Below are positions 34,009 to 41,839 of a DNA stretch of 64,000 bases, one piece after another. How positions within the stretch are numbered: position 1 is the stretch's first letter; each line of letters opens with the position of its first letter. Both the position numbers and the translations under genes were made by a program. The notes beneath the pieces were generated by a model that was not told the origin of the DNA, did no database searches, and saw only the letters and a program-made list of their open reading frames with translations. Origin of the DNA: an uncultured Bacteroidales bacterium (lineage in GTDB: Bacteria > Bacteroidota > Bacteroidia > Bacteroidales > Muribaculaceae); the NCBI GenBank assembly GCA_902792435.1, contig CADAZN010000003.1, forward strand, positions 45,717 to 109,716, given 5' to 3'.

Positions 34009-36846
34009 TCAATGTGCATCGAGCCAGTTGCTTGCCGAGCCATGACTAGCTGTGAGGCGCACCTTGCCGTGATAGGCGTTCTCCATTTCGCTGACCACTA
34101 TATCGGTCACTTTCTCGAGTTCGCTCGGGATAACGTCGAAGTTCAACTCGTCATGCACCTGGAGTATCATCTTGGAACGTATGCCCTCTTCCTCAAAGCG
34201 GCGATAGATGGCAATCATGGCAATCTTTATCACGTCGGCAGCAGTGCCCTGAATTGGGGCGTTCACTGCGTTGCGCTCGCTGAAGCTGCGCACCACGGCG
34301 TTGCGCGAATTGATGTCGGGCAACATGCGGCGGCGACCAAAGAGGGTGGTCACATAGCCTTGCTCACGTGCTTGAGCAACACTCTTCTCGATGTATTCTT
34401 TCACTTTGGGGAATGTCTCGAAGTAGCCGTCAATAAGCATCTTGGCCTCACTGCGTGGAATATTAAGTCGCTGACTCAATCCAAATGCCGAGATGCCATA
34501 GAGAATGCCAAAGTTGGCGGTCTTAGCCTTTCGGCGCTGGTCGCCAGTGACCTTGTCGAGCGGTTCGTGGTAAATCTTGGCTGCTGTGATGGCATGGATG
34601 TCCTCATCCTTGGCAAAGGCGTCGAGCATAGTGGTGTCGTTGCTCAGGTCGGCTACGAGTCGCAGTTCTATCTGCGAATAGTCGGCACTGAAGAACACGT
34701 TACCGTCGGCGGGGATGAAGGCTCGTCGAATTTCCTTTCCATCGTCGCTGCGCACTGGGATGTTTTGCAAGTTGGGATTAGTCGACGACAGGCGGCCGGT
34801 AGCAGTCACCGTTTGGTTGTAGGTGGTGTGGATGCGGCCAGTGCGTGGGTTCACGAGCGCTGGCAATGCATTGACATAGGTCGAGAGCAACTTGCGCAAG
34901 CCACGTAGCTCCAAAATCTTGTCCACCAACGGATGACGGTCGCGCACTTTCATGAGCACCTCCTCGGTGGTGGAATATTGTCCCGTCTTGGTCTTCTTGG
35001 CCTTAGCGTCGATTTTGAGATGTCCAAAGAGCACCTCGCCCACCTGTGCAGGCGATGCTGTGTTGAACTCCATACCAGCCAACTCGTGGCACTCACGGTC
35101 GAGAGTCTCAACTTGTTCTGTTAGTTTGACAGAATACTCGGCAAGAGCTTTCTTGTCGATGCGCGCACCAGCAATCTCCATGGCCGCCAGCACTCGTGCC
35201 AGCGGCATCTCGATGGTCGTGAGCAAGTGAGTCATGCCATTCTCCTCCAAGCGATGCTCAAGCTCTGGTTTGAGCGTGAGAGCCAGGTCGGCCATCTCAC
35301 ACGCCCAGTTGCCAAGCTTTTCGGGCTTGACTTGCGTCAACGTTTTTTGCTTCTTACCTTTGGCTCCGATAAGGCTCTCCAACGTTATTGCCTTGTAGTT
35401 AAGCAGTTCTTGCGCAATGAGCGCCGTGCCATGGCTGCGCTCGGGCTGCAACAGATAGTGAGCAACGCCAGTGTCGAAATAATCGCCGCGGTAATCGACT
35501 CCCAAGTTATTGAGAATCACAATATCGCGCTTAATGTCGTTGCTCACTAGCTGCACCTTGCCATCAAAGAGCGGGGTAATGGCACCCATCATCCAACCCA
35601 TGTCGTCGAGAGGGAAATAAGTGGCATTATAGCGCTCACTGCTCACCGCCACTCCCACAAGACGAGCACGCATCGCCTCCTCGCCGTCGGCAACGAGGCA
35701 CAAACCCACAGGCTTGCCGTCGGCATTAAGCTTCTCGACGATTTGAGCAGCCTCGGCATCATCGCCCACAATGTTGTAATTGTGCTCGTGCGAGTCAATG
35801 TTGTCCATTTCCTCTACCACAGGCGTCAGCTGTGCAATGTCTTTGGTGTCGAGTGCATCAAAGAGCGAAGGCTGACCAGGATTTTTCTTGGGATGGTTCA
35901 CGATTTCGAGCTCGGCTCTTGACACATTTTTCAAAGCCTCGGCAGGTGCTGGAGCGTTTTTTACTCCCACATTGGCCTCGCCATGCTCGATGATGCGCAC
36001 GGCAAGAGTGCGGAACTCCAGTTCCTTAAACACCTTGGCAAGAGTGTGCATGTTGGCAGGCTTGCGGCGCAGTTTCTCCTCGTCCCACTTTACTGGCACA
36101 TCGGTCTTGATAGTGGCGAGGAACTTCGAGAACTTGATTTTGTCGACATTCTCGGTAACCTTGCGCTGAAGTGCCCCTTTGAGCTTGTCGGTATTGGCAA
36201 GCAAATTCTCAACCGAGCCAAACTCGTGAATCAGCTTCTTGGCTGTCACTTCACCCACACCTGGGCATCCAGGAATATTGTCCACACTGTCGCCCATGAG
36301 CGCCAGCAGGTCAATAACCTGCAACGGACTCGTGAAACCATATTTCGCTTTTATCTCCTCTACACCCTGAATCTCCACTTCGCTGCCCTTGCGACCTGGG
36401 TGGTAGATTTTCACCTTTTCGGTGACAAGCTGCCCAAAGTCTTTGTCGGGGGTCATCATGTAGGTTTCAAAGCCGTGTTCTTGCGACATGTGGGCAAGAG
36501 TGCCTATCACATCATCGGCCTCAAAGCCTGGGACCTCAATGACGGGGATATTGTAGGCCTCGATAATGCGCTTGATGTAGGGCACAGCGAGTTTAATGTC
36601 CTCGGGGGTCTCATCACGGTTGGCCTTGTATTCCTCGTAAGCCTCATGGCGAAACGTGCCACCAGGAGGGTCGAAGCACACAGCGATGTGGGTAGGCTGC
36701 TCCTTCTTGAGCACATCCTGCAACGTGTTGACAAATCCGAAGATTGCCGACGTGTTAAGTCCGCCCGACGTAAATCGCGGGTTGCGCATCAGCGCATAGT
36801 AAGCGCGAAAAATGAGCGCATAGGCATCGAGAAGAAAAAGCTTCAT
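34009..36846 (-). CDS. polA: DNA polymerase I
   Basis: A 945-residue enzyme for gap filling and Okazaki primer removal. The N-terminal 5'-3' exonuclease domain (about 1-300) has LLDAYALIFRAYYAL, FDPPGGTFRHE, GFEADDVIG and GDSVDNIPGCPGVG. The polymerase domain (about 560-945) has motif A DYSQIELR, motif B RRKAKTANFGILYG and motif C QVHDELNFDV, all intact. In the 3'-5' exonuclease domain (about 360-540) the ExoI DxE acids are absent (the aligned stretch reads PVGLCLVADGEE), while later aspartates of the ExoII and ExoIII regions remain. Proofreading is therefore probably lost, as in several other PolI enzymes. Confidence 0.96.
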   Translation of the reverse strand: MKLFLLDAYALIFRAYYALMRNPRFTSGGLNTSAIFGFVNTLQDVLKKEQPTHIAVCFDPPGGTFRHEAYEEYKANRDETPEDIKLAVPYIKRIIEAYNIPVIEVPGFEADDVIGTLAHMSQEHGFETYMMTPDKDFGQLVTEKVKIYHPGRKGSEVEIQGVEEIKAKYGFTSPLQVIDLLALMGDSVDNIPGCPGVGEVTAKKLIHEFGSVENLLANTDKLKGALQRKVTENVDKIKFSKFLATIKTDVPVKWDEEKLRRKPANMHTLAKVFKELEFRTLAVRIIEHGEANVGVKNAPAPAEALKNVSRAELEIVNHPKKNPGQPSLFDALDTKDIAQLTPVVEEMDNIDSHEHNYNIVGDDAEAAQIVEKLNADGKPVGLCLVADGEEAMRARLVGVAVSSERYNATYFPLDDMGWMMGAITPLFDGKVQLVSNDIKRDIVILNNLGVDYRGDYFDTGVAHYLLQPERSHGTALIAQELLNYKAITLESLIGAKGKKQKTLTQVKPEKLGNWACEMADLALTLKPELEHRLEENGMTHLLTTIEMPLARVLAAMEIAGARIDKKALAEYSVKLTEQVETLDRECHELAGMEFNTASPAQVGEVLFGHLKIDAKAKKTKTGQYSTTEEVLMKVRDRHPLVDKILELRGLRKLLSTYVNALPALVNPRTGRIHTTYNQTVTATGRLSSTNPNLQNIPVRSDDGKEIRRAFIPADGNVFFSADYSQIELRLVADLSNDTTMLDAFAKDEDIHAITAAKIYHEPLDKVTGDQRRKAKTANFGILYGISAFGLSQRLNIPRSEAKMLIDGYFETFPKVKEYIEKSVAQAREQGYVTTLFGRRRMLPDINSRNAVVRSFSERNAVNAPIQGTAADVIKIAMIAIYRRFEEEGIRSKMILQVHDELNFDVIPSELEKVTDIVVSEMENAYHGKVRLTASHGSASNWLDAH

Positions 36847-36850
36847 AATA

Positions 36851-36956
36851 TAAGTGTTAAGTAGTAAGTGTTAAGTGCGTTGGATGACGCTAGATAATCT
36901 AGAAATTCTAGACATTCTAGATTATGCATTGTGCATTATGAATTATGCATTAATTA
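36851..36956. repeat. Composite repeat region between polA and deoC
   Basis: Three families in series: AAGTGTTAAGTAGTAAGTGTTAAG (36852-36875), TCTAGAAATTCTAGACATTCTAG (about 36890-36918), and the TAATTAATGCATAATTC unit (36921-36956), which on the minus strand starts with the TAA stop codon of deoC. Confidence 0.88.
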
Positions 36957-37853
36957 AAATACTTTCTTGTCCTCGCCGGTGAACGACTGGAACAGGGCGT
37001 TGGCAAGGCTTGAGGCACCAATGCGGAAGTAGCGGTTGTCGAGCCATTTCTCGCCAAGAACCTCCTTAACGATGGTGTAGTACTTCACAGCATCCTCGGT
37101 GGTGCGAATGCCACCGGCGGCCTTGAATCCAACCATCTCGCCGTGCTTCTCATAATACTCCTTGATGCACTGGCACATCACGTAGGCAGCCTCGAGCGAA
37201 GCGCCTGGATAAATCTTGCCAGTAGAAGTCTTGATGAAGTCGGCACCCGAGTACATCGCCAAGATTGACGCCTTCTTGATGTTGGCGGCAGTCTCGAGGC
37301 ATCCAGTCTCAAGAATCACCTTGAGCATGCGGCCATGACAAGCGTGCTTAATCTCGCTAATCTCGTCACACAGTTCCTCATAGGCCTCGTCGAGGAAGTA
37401 GCCCATATTGATTACGATGTCCACCTCGTCGGCACCATCGGCAACAGCGAGAGCGGTCTCGGCAATCTTGGTCTCAAGATGAGCCTGCGAAGCGGGGAAG
37501 CTTGCGCTGCACACCACTACGTCAACATCGCTAACCTCAAGGTTGGCGCACACCACTTGAGCGAAGTTGCTGTAAACGCACACTCCAGCCACGTTCTTGC
37601 GGTCGGGATAGTTGCGCCAGTATTCGTTCACCTTTTGGGTAAACGCTGCCACACTGCGCTCGCTGTCGGTAGTGCTCAATGTGGTAAGGTCCACAGTGTT
37701 GAGCAGGAACTCCTGCACCTCGGGGGTGTTGTTCTCGGCGGCATGCTCCTCAATGATTTTTGCCACTTCGGCTTTCACCTTAGCGTCGTCTTCAATCACA
37801 TTGCTGCCCTTGATGGCAGCTAAATACTTGTTCTGATTAACTTGTTCAGCCAT
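36954..37853 (-). CDS. deoC: Deoxyribose-phosphate aldolase
   Basis: A 299-residue TIM-barrel class I aldolase that splits 2-deoxyribose 5-phosphate into glyceraldehyde 3-phosphate and acetaldehyde. The Schiff-base lysine is Lys208 in GADFIKTSTGK. Supporting motifs: VDLTTLS, GVCVYSNF, VVVCSASFPASQ, ADEVDIVINMGY, LKVILETG and KAAGGIRT. The length fits the longer Bacteroidetes form. It serves deoxynucleoside salvage or catabolism and sits downstream of a MazG-type gene, upstream of polA. Confidence 0.96.
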   Translation of the reverse strand: MAEQVNQNKYLAAIKGSNVIEDDAKVKAEVAKIIEEHAAENNTPEVQEFLLNTVDLTTLSTTDSERSVAAFTQKVNEYWRNYPDRKNVAGVCVYSNFAQVVCANLEVSDVDVVVCSASFPASQAHLETKIAETALAVADGADEVDIVINMGYFLDEAYEELCDEISEIKHACHGRMLKVILETGCLETAANIKKASILAMYSGADFIKTSTGKIYPGASLEAAYVMCQCIKEYYEKHGEMVGFKAAGGIRTTEDAVKYYTIVKEVLGEKWLDNRYFRIGASSLANALFQSFTGEDKKVF

Positions 37854-37954
37854 AATTTATTTTAATTATTTGTTTTAAGTTGTCAGCTTTTCGTTTATTA
37901 AAATTTTAGCACAAGGTGCTTTAATTTCGCCCACAGGGCACAAGAACGCTACAT

Positions 37955-38305
37955 CTATTTTAATTTGTCGTTCTCTTTGTGACGGTTGGCGTCGCGTTCC
38001 GTCTTCTTGGCGAAGTTGCGCTCAAGTGCCGCATCGAGGTCCACGCCAGTTTGGTTAGCGAGGCACATCACCACCCACAGCACATCGGCGAGCTCGTCGC
38101 CCAGGTCTTTGCCCTCGTCGCTTGGCTTGCTCGACTGCTCACCATAGCGACGCGCTATGATGCGTGCCACCTCGCCCACTTCTTCACTCAGAATCGCCAT
38201 ATTGGTCAACTCATTGAAGTAGCGCACTCCGTAGGTCTTTATCCACTTGTCAACGCGCTCCTGCGCCTCCTGTATAGTCATCAGTTCTCTGTTTTGTAGG
38301 GACAA
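37955..38305 (-). CDS. MazG-like nucleotide pyrophosphohydrolase
   Basis: A 116-residue all-alpha NTP pyrophosphatase. The metal-binding pattern is present: SEEVGEVARII (ExxE) followed by GDELADVLWVVMCLAN (ExxD). Such proteins hydrolyse (d)NTPs to monophosphates and pyrophosphate and clean the nucleotide pool. The start may be the ATG at 38281 (MTIQEAQERV), because the first eight residues are not typical of the family. It lies 100 bp upstream of deoC. Confidence 0.85.
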   Translation of the reverse strand: MSLQNRELMTIQEAQERVDKWIKTYGVRYFNELTNMAILSEEVGEVARIIARRYGEQSSKPSDEGKDLGDELADVLWVVMCLANQTGVDLDAALERNFAKKTERDANRHKENDKLK

Positions 38306-38329
38306 GGCGTGCCTTGTCCGCCAGTTTAG

Positions 38330-39523
38330 CTACTTCACCACCTTAGTTGTCGACGTAGTGCCGTCGCTGTAGGTTGTCACCTTGATGGCGACACCGTTAG
38401 GTTTGGCTATTTCCTGGCCGGCAAGGTTGTAATAGCGTTCGGACACTACAGTCTTTCCTAGCTGCATGCTCTCGATGCCCGATTGCTCGAATACCTCAAG
38501 ATAAACAATGTCCGATGAGTTGCGCACACCATCAACTGTGTAATGCACCTGTATGCCAATGCGCCAATCAAGCAGTGGGTTGTCACCGTTATTGGTGCGG
38601 TAGAAGTAAACACGGCGCAGATAGAAGTCATTACCACTGAAACCATAAGGAATCTCGGTCATGTCCTCGTCGAAACCATTGGCTGCGCCGTAGGTTGCTG
38701 CGTCAAAGGTGAACAGTTGGTCTTGGTCGGTATAGATGCTGTAGGTCACCTTGTCGGCATGCAGCTCATTTCCATCTACATCTTGAAGGTTGATGTTGAA
38801 GTCAAAGCGTGTGTAGCCACTCTCATCGCCGCAGTCAAAGAAGTCCAAAGCTTCGGGATTGGCAGGAACAGCGGCAACAGCATCTCCAAGGGGAGTAAAG
38901 GTTGTTCCCCACTCAATGGTTGCTATCGACTCGTCGTCGCTCCAAATTCCAGCGAGTCCGTGGGCCAATAGGTTGTCGGGATAAGCTGCCGAGGCATCAC
39001 CTTCGGAACCTACTAAGGTAATAACGCCGCTTGCGGCATCAACAGCATAGGTCACAGCCTCAACACCCTCATCGGGCACAAACCAAACATAATAAAAATC
39101 ATCACCAAGGTCAATCAAGGTGGACTCTCCCCATGCCAAAATCAGACCGTAGTTGTACTCTTCGTTGTAGGCCACATATTGACCTAGAGGCACTGTGATG
39201 GTGGCGCCATCGTCGCTCAACTCGCCTTGTACCCACACTCCGGTTCCCTCGCCATAGGCAAGAGGATCGAGAAGATATACGGTCTTGCCGTCGTTGGCAT
39301 AGGTGATTTTCATCTGTCCTGTTTGCTGGGTTGCGTCATATCCATAAAGGCTTGCGGTCATATACTCACCCGAACGGGTGTAGGACACAACGTTGCCCTC
39401 GGGTTGCTCGGTAATGATCTCCACACGGGACTTGCCTGCTGGCTTGCTCATCTTGTGGACAGTTTCGGCGCCTGCGAAAAATGCTATCAACGCCACAACA
39501 CTAAAGAGTAATAATTTCTTCAT
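38330..39523 (-). CDS. Secreted protein with T9SS-like C-terminal tail
   Basis: A 397-residue protein with a signal peptide (about 1-19, ending AFFAGA). The body is beta-rich and not assigned to a family; the first third has IITEQPEGNVVSYTRSG, a phrase I associate with secreted proteins of Prevotella and Muribaculaceae. The C-terminus (YYNLAGQEI ... NGVAIKVTTYSDGTTST-TKVVK) has the form of a T9SS type A sorting domain and matches the tails of the proteins at 51331 and 60315. Predicted location is the cell surface or medium. It seems monocistronic. Confidence 0.65.
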   Translation of the reverse strand: MKKLLLFSVVALIAFFAGAETVHKMSKPAGKSRVEIITEQPEGNVVSYTRSGEYMTASLYGYDATQQTGQMKITYANDGKTVYLLDPLAYGEGTGVWVQGELSDDGATITVPLGQYVAYNEEYNYGLILAWGESTLIDLGDDFYYVWFVPDEGVEAVTYAVDAASGVITLVGSEGDASAAYPDNLLAHGLAGIWSDDESIATIEWGTTFTPLGDAVAAVPANPEALDFFDCGDESGYTRFDFNINLQDVDGNELHADKVTYSIYTDQDQLFTFDAATYGAANGFDEDMTEIPYGFSGNDFYLRRVYFYRTNNGDNPLLDWRIGIQVHYTVDGVRNSSDIVYLEVFEQSGIESMQLGKTVVSERYYNLAGQEIAKPNGVAIKVTTYSDGTTSTTKVVK

Positions 39524-39790
39524 AATAATCTAAATACCGCAGCACTTTGGTTTAACAATGGAAAAGGTCTATAAAAGTTAATTTTGAACTAAAGTTGTCA
39601 CATTTGATTTTCACTTATCCCAGTGCTGCAAATACAAGAAAAGAAAATCATCAATGACATTGCAAATATAAATATAAAAAATGAGAAAACCACTTCATCG
39701 GGAGTAATTCTTCAAAAAAGAATTTTTCGATGCGCCCTTCACTCAAAATTTCATAAAACGGAGGCGATTCACGCATCACTCTAGCAGCAA
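39524..39790. other. Intergenic region of about 270 bp, nothing recognised
   Basis: AT-rich DNA between two minus-strand genes. No ORF, clear promoter or hairpin was identified. Confidence 0.4.
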
Positions 39791-40267
39791 TCATTTGCTG
39801 GGCGGGGTGAACAATGTTTTCTTCTTATGGGCAAATTGGTTGTATGCACTATCAATCCGCAACAATTTTGGGTGCTCAATGCCAAGTCTTTTAAGTGTGT
39901 TGCGAAGGCTTGCTTCGTCGCTTAGCTCGTAAACCGAGTCGCACCTGGTGTCGATTGCTCCATAACTGTTGCCTTTACAGCTAAAATAAATTATGGAATC
40001 AGTAACTCCCACTTGTACAACATTGCTTATGGTTGTTGTTTCGTCTTTCTTACCCAGATGCCATATTGTGGTGTCGTCGACTGCATCCACCTGCCATGGC
40101 TCTATTAATGGCATCCTGTAATAATCCCATGCACCAGGATCAGAATAGAATCCCAAACGCAAATGATCGGTGGCTTTCTCTGCTGTAGCATTTATGGCAT
40201 TCTTACCCTTATTGCAACAAGCAAGCGTCAAAGCAATCATTATCAATATTAGTGTACGCTTTGCCAT
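39791..40267 (-). CDS. Putative lipoprotein of unknown function
   Basis: A 158-residue protein when started at the ATG at 40267 (MAKRTLILIMIALTLACC). An upstream in-frame ATG at 40285 lies inside the -7 promoter element and is rejected. The hydrophobic N-terminus ending in LTLACCNKG suggests lipidation at one of the two cysteines. The rest (about 130 residues) is soluble and has no recognised domain. It has its own promoter at 40283-40313 and lies 47 bp downstream of dtd on the same strand. Confidence 0.6.
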   Translation of the reverse strand: MAKRTLILIMIALTLACCNKGKNAINATAEKATDHLRLGFYSDPGAWDYYRMPLIEPWQVDAVDDTTIWHLGKKDETTTISNVVQVGVTDSIIYFSCKGNSYGAIDTRCDSVYELSDEASLRNTLKRLGIEHPKLLRIDSAYNQFAHKKKTLFTPPSK

Positions 40268-40282
40268 TGTCTTTATAAAAAA

Positions 40283-40313
40283 CAAAGATAGTTGTGTCGA
40301 TAATTGTTGTCAA
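40283..40313 (-). promoter_or_regulatory. Promoter of the putative lipoprotein gene
   Basis: Minus strand TTG (40311-40313), 20 bp, TATCTTTG (40283-40290). It fixes the start of the gene at 40267. Confidence 0.7.
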
Positions 40314-40331
40314 GAAAAACCGTAGAAGTGG

Positions 40332-40784
40332 TCATTCCCGCAGCTTGGAGTCGATGATGATGGTGACGGGGCCGTCGTTGATGAGAGATACCTGCATGTT
40401 GGCGCCAAACACGCCACGTTTCACCTCTTTACTCATTAGTTGCTCTACTTCTTTGCAGTAGAGTTCGTAAAGGGGCACAGCGAGGTCGTGGCCTGCAGCG
40501 TGGATGTAGCTCGGGCGGTTGCCCTTCTTGGTGCTCGCATTAAGAGTGAACTGACTCACTGCCAGCACCTCGCCTCCCGAATCAAGGATGTTGCGGTTCA
40601 TCACCCCATTCTCATCGTCCATCACTCGCAGGTTAACCGTCTTCATCGCCAACCACTTGGCATCGTCCTCGGTGTCGCCCTCTCTAACGCCCACCAGCAC
40701 CATATATCCGTCCTTTATCGCGCAGTGCAACTCGCCGTCAATAGACACCGACGACTCCAGCACTCGTTGTATTACTATTCGCAT
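40332..40784 (-). CDS. dtd: D-aminoacyl-tRNA deacylase
   Basis: A 150-residue DTD-fold enzyme that removes D-amino acids (and glycine from tRNA-Ala) from mischarged tRNA. It shows the start MRIVIQRVLESSV, the active-site strand AVSQFTLNA and the C-terminal NDGPVTIIIDS carrying the Gly-Pro motif that gives chiral selectivity. The length is normal. A full promoter lies at 40817-40849, divergent from the tRNA-Leu promoter. Confidence 0.96.
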   Translation of the reverse strand: MRIVIQRVLESSVSIDGELHCAIKDGYMVLVGVREGDTEDDAKWLAMKTVNLRVMDDENGVMNRNILDSGGEVLAVSQFTLNASTKKGNRPSYIHAAGHDLAVPLYELYCKEVEQLMSKEVKRGVFGANMQVSLINDGPVTIIIDSKLRE

Positions 40785-40816
40785 AATGTTACGTTTGTTT
40801 TGTGAATTATTGCCTA

Positions 40817-40849
40817 CAAATATACAAAAAAAACGTTTTTTTTGCCAAA
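40817..40849 (-). promoter_or_regulatory. dtd: Promoter of dtd
   Basis: Minus strand TTTG (40846-40849), 21 bp, TATATTTG (40817-40824). Its -33 element is only 3 bp from that of the divergent tRNA promoter. Confidence 0.75.
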
Positions 40850-40852
40850 TGA

Positions 40853-40883
40853 TTTGTCAATTAAAAAAATTGCACTACCTTTG
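40853..40883 (+). promoter_or_regulatory. Promoter of the tRNA-Leu gene
   Basis: TTTG (40853-40856), 19 bp, TACCTTTG (40876-40883). It still looks functional although the tRNA gene downstream is incomplete. Confidence 0.75.
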
Positions 40884-40897
40884 CAACCGCTTTTCGA

Positions 40898-40952
40898 GCC
40901 CAGATGGCGGAATCGGTAGACGCGCTGGTCTCAAACACCAGTGGGGTAACAA
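40898..40952 (+). pseudogene. Truncated tRNA-Leu(CAA)
   Basis: The 5' part of a tRNA-Leu is perfect: acceptor strand GCCCAGA, D arm with GCGG-AATCGGTAGAC-GC, anticodon stem CTGGT/ACCAG with loop CTCAAAC (anticodon CAA), and the first variable-arm bases TGGGGTAACA. The sequence then diverges: there is no second half of the variable arm, no T arm with GTTCGA, and no TCTGGGC-type acceptor strand in the next 300 bp. The break in the variable arm suggests a recombination or integration junction, or an assembly break. The sequence after it holds CCCCACTTTTGCCCCACTT (about 41000-41018), which may belong to an integrated element; no integrase gene is present. Confidence 0.8.
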
Positions 40953-41341
40953 TCGTTTGTTTTTCAAATGGTTGGCTTTTTTATTTGTCAAAAATTCCCC
41001 ACTTTTGCCCCACTTACATGAAAAATTAGTGTTTTTTGCCGAATTTTGATGTCGAGGTTGTGGGTTGTAGCAAATAAGACGTTACCAGACATCTCCCCCC
41101 ATCATTGAATGGAAATCACAAACCAAGCCACGTTTGAGGCCATCAATTTAATGGCACTAGTGGAAATTTAAAAAAATACTACTTTTCCTCATAACAACAA
41201 GCAAAAATCCACAAATTTGTTCATCGATGCAAGAAAGTTTCATTTTTTTTTAAAAAAACGTGATTACCTTCTTGCAACCTTTTTGATTAGGAATTGAGAG
41301 AACACAAAACTCCAATTATTCACATTTTAAAATTCACAATT
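40953..41341. other. Gene-free stretch after the truncated tRNA
   Basis: About 390 bp without a credible ORF. It contains the repeated CCCCACTTTTGCCCCACTT and long A/T runs near 41240-41265. It may be a remnant of an integrated element, but no integrase, relaxase or phage sequence is seen. Confidence 0.4.
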
Positions 41342-41635
41342 ATGAGAACTAGAGTATTTTTCCTCGCATTAGTTGCAGTATTCGCGACATTCTCCGCTGT
41401 GGCAAGCACAAGCGATGTAGCAAGTTGGCCAGAAGAGCGTTGGCCTGGAAACGATGTAGCAAGTTGGCCCGTAGAACGCTGGCCTGGAACTGAAGTAGCA
41501 AGTTGGCCTGTAGAACGCTGGCCTGGAACCGAGGTAGCAAGTTGGCCTGTAGAACGCTGGCCTGGAACCGAAGTGGCAAGTTGGCCTGTAGAACGCTGGC
41601 CTGGAACCGAAGTGGCAAGTTGGCCTGTAGTATAA
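41342..41635 (+). CDS. Secreted tandem-repeat protein with 13-residue Trp-Pro repeat
   Basis: A 97-residue protein. The ATG at 41342 gives a clean signal peptide (MRTRVFFLALVAVFATFSAV, then A-S); an upstream in-frame start at 41294 adds 16 residues before it and is unlikely. After about residue 22 the whole mature part is a tandem array: VASWPEERWPGND, four VASWPVERWPGTE units and a final VASWPVV. Each unit has two Trp-Pro pairs, one Arg and two acidic residues, and no Cys. I recognise no family. It could be a surface filament or adhesive peptide, a structural repeat, or a secreted multi-copy peptide precursor; none is supported beyond composition. The next gene has its own promoter. Confidence 0.8.
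   Translation: MRTRVFFLALVAVFATFSAVASTSDVASWPEERWPGNDVASWPVERWPGTEVASWPVERWPGTEVASWPVERWPGTEVASWPVERWPGTEVASWPVV
41413..41632 (+). repeat. 39-bp coding tandem repeat, about 5.6 copies
   Basis: The unit GTAGCAAGTTGGCC-TGTAGAACGC-TGGCCTGGAACCGAA is repeated in frame within the Trp-Pro protein. The first unit has diverged (GAAGAGCGT, GGAAACGAT). Later ones differ by one to three bases, a sign of recent expansion by slippage or unequal crossing over. Confidence 0.92.
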
Positions 41636-41657
41636 ATCCTTAGATTTATGCAATATA

Positions 41658-41698
41658 TAATCGGCTGGTTTAGGAATAATCAGCCGGTTATATTAAAT
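41658..41698 (+). terminator. Probable terminator of the Trp-Pro repeat gene
   Basis: TAATCGGCTG (41658-41667) pairs with CAGCCGGTTA (41681-41690), 10 bp with one G-U; the T run after it is weak. Confidence 0.6.
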
Positions 41699-41758
41699 CA
41701 TTTTATTCTGGACTGAAGTTAAAAAGATATAAACTTATAAAAATCACATCTTTATTTC

Positions 41759-41789
41759 TTTGTAACAAGTTAATAGCTTAATATTTTTG
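41759..41789 (+). promoter_or_regulatory. Promoter of the Sel1-repeat gene
   Basis: TTTG (41759-41762), 19 bp, TATTTTTG (41782-41789); leader of about 44 bases. Confidence 0.8.
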
Positions 41790-41839
41790 TACAAATTTAG
41801 TGTGACGAACTTATATATTTCTACAGAATTCTTTTAGAT

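Noticed and set aside
40953-41341. An integrase or other mobile gene after the truncated tRNA
   Set aside because: All frames are short and interrupted; the ATG after the CCCCAC repeat meets a stop within three codons.
41413-41635. Regular 39-bp repeats that could be taken for a CRISPR array
   Set aside because: The units are contiguous with no unique spacers and lie in frame within a signal-peptide protein. No cas gene is in the window.
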